DNA of 64,000 nucleotides from Selaginella moellendorffii (lineage: Eukaryota > Streptophyta > Lycopodiopsida > Selaginellales > Selaginellaceae): contig NW_003314274.1 in the NCBI RefSeq assembly GCF_000143415.4, positions 607,878 to 671,877 of the forward strand, written 5' to 3'. Positions 56,184-64,000 of this stretch are shown in pieces. The notes under the pieces are model-generated. The model had not been told where the DNA came from. It saw only the letters and a list, made by a program, of their open reading frames with translations, and did not search any database. Position 1 is the stretch's first letter. Each line of letters opens with the position of its first letter. The translations under genes were made by a program, and so were the position numbers.

Positions 56184-58048
56184 ATGGCTTCTGTTCTTCG
56201 ACAGATGACTATGGGCGAAGCTAGCTTCCTTTCGCTGCTGACAGACTTCATCGGCAAGACGGAGAAGCTTCAAAACAATCCTCCAAATCTGATACCACAG
56301 GAATCGCTTGTTGTGACTAAGGTGCTTGAAGTGCTGGGACCTTATAGCATCGACAATGGTGGACCTTTGCTCCTCAAACCAATCTATTTTCAAGGCCTTC
56401 AAAATAGGAAGAACCTCATTGTCACATATCCTGGTGAAGAGCAAGATAGAATAGTCTCCATTGTTGGCTGTCATATGGACGTGGTAGTGGCTGATCCGAC
56501 CAAATGGGTAACTACTGCTCTTGCCTCTTGCAAATTGAGCTGATTACTATCTGATAGCTGTTTTGTTTTCTTCAGGAACATTCGCCGTTTAAGTTAACCC
56601 AGCTTGAAGATGGTGATACGCTCTATGGACGAGGCACTACAGATTGCCTCGGACATGTTGCATTAGTGACGCAGCTGTTGAAGCAGATGGCAGAAGCAAA
56701 GTTGAGGCTCAAAACAACTGTGGCAGCTGTGTTCATTGCAAACGAAGAGAATGCCACAGTCCTGGGCATTGGGGCTGATGCACTGATGGATGCACATGAA
56801 CTCGATTTCCTCAAAAATGGTCCTTTGTAAGTTCGAGGCTCTAGCCAATTGATTGAGCTTGCATACATGGTATTTTCGTTTTGTTTCTGCAGATATTGGA
56901 TGGATTCCTCCGACAAACAGCCTTGCATTGGAACCGGTGGAATGCTTGCTTGGCATCTCACAGCTCATGGAAAACTTTCCCACAGTGGTCTACCAAAGCA
57001 GGTACATTTGTACAGTACAGGAAAGTAATCCTCACCGTATCTAAAGCTCTTGGCAATGTGTTGCAGGGAATCAATGCAATTGAGCTTGCTTCTGAGGGAC
57101 TGAAAGAAATTCAGGATCGTTTCTATAACGATTTTCCAAAGGTTGTTCCAGATGAAGATAACTACAAGTTCGACACCCCCTCAACAATGAAGCCTACACA
57201 ATGGACATGTAAGCATTGACAGCAAGCAGATTGTGGACTCTTAAGCTTGTTAAATTCTTCTTTGCAAGAAGACCCCGGGAGTGCAATTAATCAAATCCCA
57301 GACACTTGCACCATTTCTGGAGATTGCAGGTATTTGATTGAATTTTGGATTTCGAATTAAAATATGTTGCTCCTCGCATTGTGAATTATGTTGCAGGATA
57401 ACGCCTTTCTACAAGTACTCTATCTTGAGATCTAGAACCCTTTGCTGAAACGTGTGCGCAGGGTGGACGAAGTTGAAAAGAAACTCGTGCAGTACGTGGA
57501 CTATATAAACCAAAACATAGAAAAACTGGAGACTCGTGGACCGGCGTCTAAATATGTGTTACCGGATGGCACCAGAGGAAAGTAAGGAGCATAGAAATGT
57601 TGCTAAAGCCTCCCTTGAGTTTCCATTTTCCAGATTGGAGATAACATTTGATGCGGAAAAGATGCAAGGCATTGCCTGTCACATGGACTCAAAGGGATAT
57701 AAAGCCTTAGCTAAAGCCACTGAGGAGGTTCTGGGACATGTTGAGCCGTTCTCAATTACTGGATCACTTCCAATCGTTGGTGATCTGCAGGTACCTTTCA
57801 TTTGTTCTATTTCTATCCTACTGAGAGCAAGTTCAATTATCACCAGGACCAAGGATATGACGTGCAAACCATAGGCTATGGTAAAATGACATTATCTCTT
57901 TATTGAAGTGCTAATATTTATTTAAGTGAATGATGCAGGTTTAACATCAGCATATCATGCAGACAACGAGATTTGCCTGCTGTCGGACATGTCCCAAGGC
58001 TTCAAAATCTTTGCCATATTGATAGCAGACTTGGATAATTCATTATAA
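56184..58048 (+). CDS. Acetylornithine deacetylase, M20 metallopeptidase family
   Basis: Releases ornithine from N-acetylornithine for arginine synthesis. Ten exons join in frame: 56184-56507, 56576-56826, 56893-57001, 57067-57208, 57272-57329, 57397-57414, 57462-57581, 57634-57790, 57847-57880, 57939-58048, for 440 residues, the usual plant length. Metal and catalytic motifs are in place: GCHMDVV, GRGTTDCLGHVA and IANEENATVLG; then KLSHSGLPKQ in the lid domain, YPGSAINQIPDTCTISGD and TSAYHADNEICLL near the end. Exon 6 is only 18 nt. Together with CARB in this window it serves arginine supply, but 52 kb apart and with no sign of co-regulation. Confidence 0.94.
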
Positions 58049-58560
58049 GAAAGATGATGCAGTTCAAATACGTTCTAATCAATGCACTTCAACTTGACCG
58101 ACGCTTGAGTGATCAGGAGGCCGGTCAAAGACTGCAAGCCAAGTGATTGGCCCCTTTGAGTCAGTTGTATTTGCTGTTATATTGTTCGTACTTGATATTA
58201 TATATTGAATGTGAAAAGTATTTTATTATAATTTTGAAATAATTTTCTAGATGAAAACACTAAAGCGGAGAAGTATTTGGATGGGATGGCCTAGCGGCAC
58301 GTGAAGCTCACACCCGTGGTGCTTTGGCTCGTTCCAAGCACTAGCGATTTAAATTGAAGCATTCGGGAGAAATGTCTCCTCGCGTCCCTGTTTGTCAGGG
58401 ATTTAGGTGAGGAAAAGATTGAAATGGGACTCTAAGAGCCAAGTAATGAAAGTCAATAAAACTGACAGTCTTCAAAAGCTCCATGCTCAATAATCCTGAT
58501 CCAAATTGCATTCTTACATCCATGATTCATAAAAGCACAAATATTTCTCTTGAAATGAAA
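58049..58560. other. Short intergenic between convergent genes
   Basis: About 510 bp holding the 3' flanks of the acetylornithine deacetylase and Fic genes; nothing else seen. Confidence 0.6.
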
Positions 58561-59547
58561 CTACGCCAACCTTTGTCTCTTATTGGTACCGGAATCGGAT
58601 AGACATTTGAAGAACCTCTTCCAGCCAACGTAAACTCCCTCGATGATAAGTGCCGTGAGATGCCGAGGCACCTCCAGCTTACACTTTGCGCTTTCCATCG
58701 TGACAATCGGTCGGCCATCTCCATCCAACTCGATTCCCTGCTGGGATTGCGCCTTGTGGAAACACTCGTAGTAGTAAATCGGACTGATATATGGTGGAAG
58801 ACCGTAATCAACGTCGCGATCCACGAACAAAACATTTGGGAAGGGCATCACGCTCCTGAGTAGAACAGCCAGAAGAATCCTCCCACACCTCCCATTACCA
58901 TCGAGAAAAGGATGTATGTTCTCAAACTCGAGGAAAAATGATCCCCCGAGCTTGAGCACAGCTTCGATCTGCGCCTTGGCCGGTTCCAAGCGAGAAATCT
59001 CTGAAAGGGCCGACTTGGTTTTGGTGAAGAGCTCGTCCAGGGAAGCACGCACCAAAGTTGGCCAGGTAAAGACATGCACGCCAACTTCCGTATTTGTGAA
59101 CACGACTTCCTTCTCTAAGCCCCGAATCCGGCCCGCGATCTCTGCATTTGTTGAAGCGAGCAATTCGGCGTGGCACTTCTCCAGTTCTTGGATGGAAAAC
59201 TCGGGCTGTGACTGCCCATCATCGACCCAATAGTGTTTTAAGGCCTTGTAAAGGCAGCGAACGCTTTCCAGCCTCGAATCCTCCTGCTTTTCACGCAATT
59301 CTAGAGCACCCTTTTCGATCGCTTGCACGGTTTCATCGTAAGTGTCAAAGCCTTCCTTTTCAATCTTGTTAACTTGGAAGAGAAACTCTCCGAGAGCAAC
59401 TCGTGTGTGTTCCGTCCTAGCAGAAGTCTTCTCCTCTGGGGAGAGTTTCTCATACCTGGAACAAAAATCCACAATCCTGTCGAGCATCTCGCTGGTGCTC
59501 AAATCGCTCCTCCTCCACTTTGGTCTCTCCTTGACGACGAAATCCAT
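58561..59547 (-). CDS. Fic (fido) domain protein, intronless
   Basis: Fic enzymes transfer AMP or other nucleotide parts to Ser/Thr/Tyr of target proteins. One exon, 328 residues from MDFVVKERPKWRRSDLS. N-terminal half is helical and charged; the core motif IHPFLDGNGRCGR carries catalytic His and the phosphate-binding GNGR; a flap-like stretch GLPPYISPIYYYECFHKAQ follows. I see no clear inhibitory-helix motif (S/T-xxx-E-G/N). The C-terminus ends NKRQRLA, a possible nuclear signal. All other intact host genes of this size here have introns, so the absence of introns is unusual and fits retroposition or horizontal gain. The alternative, a DOC-type transferase with another substrate, cannot be excluded. 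Confidence 0.9.
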   Translation of the reverse strand: MDFVVKERPKWRRSDLSTSEMLDRIVDFCSRYEKLSPEEKTSARTEHTRVALGEFLFQVNKIEKEGFDTYDETVQAIEKGALELREKQEDSRLESVRCLYKALKHYWVDDGQSQPEFSIQELEKCHAELLASTNAEIAGRIRGLEKEVVFTNTEVGVHVFTWPTLVRASLDELFTKTKSALSEISRLEPAKAQIEAVLKLGGSFFLEFENIHPFLDGNGRCGRILLAVLLRSVMPFPNVLFVDRDVDYGLPPYISPIYYYECFHKAQSQQGIELDGDGRPIVTMESAKCKLEVPRHLTALIIEGVYVGWKRFFKCLSDSGTNKRQRLA

Positions 59548-59642
59548 CACTGGATACAAAAAACCCTATACTCGACTGCAACAAAACCATTTTTCTAAAA
59601 ACCTTTTTAGCAGAAAGGGGAGAAAAAAAAAAACGATGATCG

Positions 59643-60014
59643 TCAGTTCACGCGCTGTACCGCAGAATCGATTTGTTTAACGTGCTCTTGGAGAACATTC
59701 CACTGATCCATGGTGAGAGAGATTCCTGGAATAATCAACAAAGCAACCATTGATCAGTGTACGGGTGTGGAGTTGAAAACCAACCTTTCTTCCCTGGCAA
59801 GCACTCGCCTCCTTTGTACCAATACTCTCGAATGTCTACCAAGACTTGCCCCCTCCATTTGCGCACCGAGACCTTGCGATTCTTTGATATCTACGAGCTC
59901 CAAGAGATTAGGGCTACCCCGGATTCGATTATCCCATCATACCTCGCACACCGCCACGCTCTCCTCGTCCTCTTTCTCGTCTGCTTTGCTCCCGCGCTTC
60001 CTCTTGCTCGCCAT
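59643..60014 (-). CDS. KIWI: PC4/KIWI-type RNA polymerase II coactivator
   Basis: Small single-strand DNA-binding nuclear coactivator. Three exons, 60014-59943, 59890-59785 and 59725-59643, give 86 residues: a basic/acidic head (MASKRKRGSKADEKEDEESV) and the PC4 fold (KVSVRKWRGQVLVDIREYW, LPGKKGISLTMDQWNVL, EHVKQID). All core positions are present. Its stop lies 96 bp upstream of the Fic start on the same strand, so the Fic promoter must lie within or overlap this gene. Confidence 0.94.
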
Positions 60015-60097
60015 TACCAAAAAACAAAAGATTCTTTAGGGCTCTTCCAGATTCGATTATTAATCTTTGTTGATCAAAAGATTGAGAAAAGAAGAGG

Positions 60098-61782
60098 TTA
60101 GGGGCATTTTTGCCAGTATCCAGCAACTTGGCTGGCCGTAAACCTTGACACCATGACTTGATCCCTGGGAGGCATGTTGCAAGGTTGTCCTGCTGTGACA
60201 TTTCCAAAGTTTTCACCTGGATTCGGCCGCCATGGCTGGACGCCTTTGGGAACCTCCGGCTTGAACCTTTGCAACTTTGCGTACGCTTGCATGACATGCA
60301 GCATGTACGAGTAGACGTGATCCATGGTTAGCTGCTCCTTGAGAAAGGCTTGCCCGCGTTTTCCAATAGCAGAAGCCTTTGAAGATTTGGAAGAAAAGTT
60401 TAGGCAAGGAAAACCAAATGGAAGAATGAGATTTACCTCAAATGGATGTGCGTTTCCCCAGTCCACAGCATGCTTAATGGATGAACACATGTTTTCTCTG
60501 CTGATTGGCCAGTACTCCACATAAGGTAGCCAGGATCTAGCGAAAAACTCCCAGAAATCGGGCTGAATGTGGAGAATTGTGGAGCCACAAGATATCAAGT
60601 ATTTGAGGCTAGCTGACCACCCTCGTCCTTCAGCATAAACCTTGTATCTACGCCACAAATATCAAGAAAAAACACACACAAAGTTTACAATCTTTATCCA
60701 TCACTTCTCATTTTAAGTCCATTTCATTACCGGGTGTGACATTGCTTTGATAGCGACGATGTCTTGAATCCCTCGGCTTCCTCTTTTGCCCAATCCTGGG
60801 AATTAAAAAAAAATGTAAGAACTTCATCACCATTTGCGTGGATTCTTACCAAATAATAGACGACAACGTTGTATTGCGTGTTGTTGCATTGAAGCAACTC
60901 CTCGCGAACCGGTGTCATCACCCAAAGATTTCCCTTCCAGTAGGCAATCGCCTCCCTCTCAAACCAATCCGTTTCATTCGCTCCATCGAAAATCTCCACA
61001 CTTTCTTGCTCCCAGGGACGAATCTTGACTTGTGGCCTATGAAAGAAAATTCACAAAGTTTTGGCGATCAAACTCTCGAAAAAACAGCGAAAAGAAGAAG
61101 CTCAGGGACGATGGTGCTCGCTTACCATCCCCAGAAAGACCAATCTGGGAAGAGTATATCAAAATGCCCCCCGAATCTGGACGTGCAATAGGAGAAGACT
61201 GGCGGCGGCGGCTTTGACCGATACTCGTCCTTGGGAACTTGAGGGAAATCATTGCAAACAAACACCATCTCCATGTCCGGAATCATCCCGGGGAATTTCT
61301 CCAGCAGCAAGAGCAATCCTTGGAGAGTGATCTCGTCCCGGGTCTGGATGCATTCCTGGATCCGCTCAAAGTAGAGCTTACCATCGACGATAACCAGCCG
61401 AAAATCGCCTTTTCGCCGGGCCTCGTCCAGGTGCTCGCGAGTGATCCCACTCTCGCTCCAGGGAGCCAGATCTTCGTGGATCCATGCGAAGTAAGATGGG
61501 CAATTGGGCTCCTGCTGCTGGCGATGGATCGTCCCCATGTGGTCCTCCTCATGCTCGACTACCGCGAGAGGATCAACTCGTTGGTCCTCCTGGATCACCG
61601 GGAAGCATCACCGTGAGTGTAAGATCGAGACTAAACTTACACTTGCCGATCGATCGACCGATTGGAGCTAGATGGATAATTTACTGTTTGCTTACTCTGA
61701 AAAAGAAGAACAGGGAAACGAGGAGTAGAAACGCCATGGCTGCTCCCAGCACCCTGTTGCGGAAGAGATCTCCATAAAACAT
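60098..61782 (-). CDS. Family 90 (CAP10/DUF821) glycosyltransferase, Golgi type II protein
   Basis: Related to protein O-glucosyl/xylosyltransferases of the Rumi/CAP10 group; plant members are of unsettled substrate. Six exons join in frame: 61782-61696, 61589-61126, 61036-60850, 60795-60731, 60647-60437, 60376-60098, for 430 residues. An N-terminal anchor (VLGAAMAFLLLVSLFFFF) is followed by the luminal domain: CPSYFAWIHEDLAPWS, DMEMVFVCND, FPDWSFWGWPQVKIRPWE, EAIAYWKGN, YKVYAEGRGWSASLKYLISC and FWEFFARSWLPYVEYWPI. These are CAP10 landmarks in the right order. A neighbour to the RWA gene in theme (secretory carbohydrate modification) but not in position. Confidence 0.92.
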
Positions 61783-61994
61783 GGAATCGAGTGAGAGATG
61801 GATGGATCGAAGATAGATCGATGGATCGCTCGATCGAGCTGGACTCCACTCCACTCTCTCTACCAGACCAGAAAGAGAAAAGAAGAATCTTTCCACCGGT
61901 ATAACGACACGTACTCGAAACCGGTGACTTTTTACATTGACTCGTTCAACGGTAGGCTAATGGACGGTCCAATAAACGTGGACCATGGATTCCC

Positions 61995-64000
61995 ATGAAT
62001 GCCCAAGAATCTTCGCATATGCCAAGAGCCTGTGGTATATTCCATATGCAAGCTTGTTTTGATGCGAACTTTTGCGCGTCACTGATCAAATCATGCAAGA
62101 CTCTGGGCGATGTCGAGTCCGCCCACGCTCGGCTTCTCTCCAATCCACATCTTCTTCCCTCTTCCGGAGTGTTCCTCCTCAATCTCCTCGTCCAAATGTA
62201 TGCCAAGTGTGGCAGCCTTGCCAAGGCCGAGGAGGTCTTCGCCTCGATCCCTCACAAGAACACTTACTCGTGGGTTCTCATGCTCTGCGCGTATGCCGAC
62301 CATGGACGCTTCCATGAGGCCAACGATATCTTTGAGAAGATGCCCGAGTGGAACGTTGTGGCCTTCACCGCTATCCTTGACGCAAATACCAAGTCTGGGC
62401 ATTTGGAGGGTGCTAGAAAGATACTCAATGAGATGCCGGAGAGAAATCTCGTGTCATGGACAGCAATGCTGTCGGCTTACGTACAAGCAGGCCAGTTTGA
62501 GCAGGCAAAAATTGTATTCCTTGCAATGCCAGAGTGGGATCTTATGTCAAGAAACGCAATGCTGTCGGCATATGCCAGAAATGGGCATTTGGAAGAGGCC
62601 AAGCGACTGTTTGATTCCATGCAGCAGCGCGACATGGTGACGTGGGCGGCAATGCTGTCGGCCTACACGGAGACAGGGCATCTGGCGGCGGCAAAATATA
62701 CGTTTGATTCTATGCCGGAGCATAATCTAGTCTCAAAGACATCGATGGTCGGAGCATATTCCCAGAACGGGCAAATGGAGCTCGCCAAGCAAGTGTTTGA
62801 TTCAACCCCAGAGCTCGACGTCTTCTCTTGGAACGCAATGCTCTCGGCCTTTGCAAACAATGGCTACCTCCGGGAGGCTAAAGAATTCCTGGACGAGATT
62901 CCGGAATGGAATGTGGTTTCCTGGAACGCTTTGCTTTCGGCATTTGCTCAAAGGGGTCGCTTAGATCACGCAAGGGATCTCTTCGACTGGATGCCGGAGC
63001 GCGATCGCATCTCCTGGTCTTTGATGCTGGCGGCACTCCTGCAAAGAGGGCTCCTCCGCGAAGCCAGAGCTCTTCTCGATCGGATGCCCGAGTGGAGCGC
63101 CATGGTCTGGACGGCGATGCTCACCGCCTTCTCGGAGCACGGGCATCTAGATCAAGCCAGGAAGATCTTCGACGAGATTCCAGAGAATAATCTCGTATGT
63201 TGTACGGCAATGTTGGCGGCGTACGCCGAGAACTCGCTGCTGGAACACGCCAAGGAGATATTCGATGGCATGGCGGAGAGGAATCTAATCTCCTGGAACG
63301 CCATGGTCACGGCATATTCCCAGAACGGCCACCCTCGCGAGGCCAAGCGGCTCTTCGACTCCATGCCCGCTTGGGACCTCGTCTCGTGGACCGCCCTGTT
63401 GACCGCCTACACGCACGGCTTCCACGTGGACGAGGCCAAGTCCACGTTTGACCGGATGCCGTACAGGGACGTGGTGGCGTGGAACGCGCTGTTGACCGCA
63501 TACGTGCAGGGCGGCCACGTACGGCAGGCGCGGAGCCTGTTTGACGCGATGCTCCAGCGCTCGCAAGTGTCGTGGAATCTTATAGTGCACGGATATGCCC
63601 AGGCCGGGCATATGCTGGGAGCCCGGGCTCTCTTTGACGGTATGCCCGAGAGGGAGATCCCGGCGTGGACGGCCACGATTGCGGGATATGCTCAGTCCGG
63701 GCATCCCACGGAAGCGCTGGAGCTCTTCTGCGAGCTACACTTGGAAGGGATCAAAGCGGCAGAGGCGTCGTTCACGTCGGCTTTGATCTCTTGCAGCCAT
63801 GGCGGGGATTTGCGCTCGGCCTGCCGATGGTTTGCGTCGATGAGCTTGGACTTTGGATTGACACCCATGAAGCAGCAGTTCAGCTGCATGGCGGATTTGC
63901 TGGGCCGAGCCGGGCATGCCCGAGATGCCCAAGAGCTCATGGAGACGATGCCTTTCCAGCCCGACTTCCAGGCCTGGCTGTCGCTGCTCGGGGCCTCGTT
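61995..64000 (+). CDS. PPR protein of uniform 31-residue repeats (runs off the window)
   Basis: RNA-binding organelle protein of the PLS class. One open frame from ATG 61995 to the right edge, 668 codons, no intron and no stop. After a short leader (LIKSCKTLGDVESAHARLL) and one 35-residue-type repeat (MYAKCGSLAKAEEVF), about 16 consecutive units of exactly 31 residues (93 nt) run from about 62250 to 63735, each of the form (N/D)-(L/V)-VSW-xAMLSAY-xxxGHLxxA-xxxFDxMPE. A longer repeat and an E-motif-like start (FQPDFQAWLSLLGA) end the visible part, so E or DYW domains may follow. Start chosen as the first ATG after an in-frame TAG; a clear transit peptide is not visible. Confidence 0.9.
   Translation, partial: MNAQESSHMPRACGIFHMQACFDANFCASLIKSCKTLGDVESAHARLLSNPHLLPSSGVFLLNLLVQMYAKCGSLAKAEEVFASIPHKNTYSWVLMLCAYADHGRFHEANDIFEKMPEWNVVAFTAILDANTKSGHLEGARKILNEMPERNLVSWTAMLSAYVQAGQFEQAKIVFLAMPEWDLMSRNAMLSAYARNGHLEEAKRLFDSMQQRDMVTWAAMLSAYTETGHLAAAKYTFDSMPEHNLVSKTSMVGAYSQNGQMELAKQVFDSTPELDVFSWNAMLSAFANNGYLREAKEFLDEIPEWNVVSWNALLSAFAQRGRLDHARDLFDWMPERDRISWSLMLAALLQRGLLREARALLDRMPEWSAMVWTAMLTAFSEHGHLDQARKIFDEIPENNLVCCTAMLAAYAENSLLEHAKEIFDGMAERNLISWNAMVTAYSQNGHPREAKRLFDSMPAWDLVSWTALLTAYTHGFHVDEAKSTFDRMPYRDVVAWNALLTAYVQGGHVRQARSLFDAMLQRSQVSWNLIVHGYAQAGHMLGARALFDGMPEREIPAWTATIAGYAQSGHPTEALELFCELHLEGIKAAEASFTSALISCSHGGDLRSACRWFASMSLDFGLTPMKQQFSCMADLLGRAGHARDAQELMETMPFQPDFQAWLSLLGAS

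Overview
This is nuclear DNA of a land plant, most likely a lycophyte such as Selaginella (inference). The evidence is plant-only families (RWA wall acetylation protein, KIWI/PC4 coactivator, BIM-type bHLH, QALGGH zinc finger, plastid carbamoyl phosphate synthase), genes packed tightly with introns mostly of 45-70 bp, and a PPR gene built from uniform 31-residue repeats. There is one 100-base N gap (36577-36676).

Layout. 1-26.9 kb is a gene-dense arm. It holds an orphan 3' end; CARB (carbamoyl phosphate synthase large chain) head to head with a Bax inhibitor-1 gene; a locally duplicated and rearranged block carrying an unrecognised membrane protein gene and a broken P-loop NTPase; a Coa1/TIM21-like gene; a TBC RabGAP; a BIM-like bHLH factor; an RWA O-acetyltransferase; histone H2A.X; GET4; a coiled-coil remnant; a METTL17/Rsm22-type mitochondrial methyltransferase; a 75-residue membrane protein; and a JAGGED-like C2H2 factor. 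26.9-56 kb is an AT-rich repeat block made almost wholly of LTR retroelements. 56-64 kb is gene-dense again: acetylornithine deacetylase, an intronless Fic-domain protein, a KIWI coactivator, a family 90 (CAP10/DUF821) glycosyltransferase, and a PPR protein running off the right edge.

The repeat block resolves into nested insertions. A Ty3/gypsy chromovirus (29124-36329) has a single gag-pol frame interrupted by twelve stops, all TAG or TGA and none TAA. To its right, a miniature LTR element (TRIM-D, 36826-39556) contains a second miniature element (TRIM-B), which contains a 1.5-kb solo LTR (family C). Each layer has recognisable 5-bp target duplications. A second family C solo LTR (39876-48880) is split by a 7.4-kb chromodomain Ty3/gypsy element on the minus strand (41422-48839). 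That element is in turn split by a composite of TRIM-B and chromovirus pieces. A solo TRIM-B LTR with a perfect target duplication and a second full TRIM-D lie further right.

The host genes are mostly single-copy housekeeping functions: arginine/pyrimidine precursor supply (CARB, acetylornithine deacetylase), mitochondrial assembly (Coa1-like, METTL17-like), tail-anchored protein targeting (GET4), wall polymer modification (RWA, possibly GT90) and gene regulation (BIM, C2H2, KIWI, H2A.X). I saw no operon-like functional cluster. The strongest oddities are the rearranged BI-1 block, the Fic gene and the retroelement nest. All exon joins were made by eye from frame and splice consensus.
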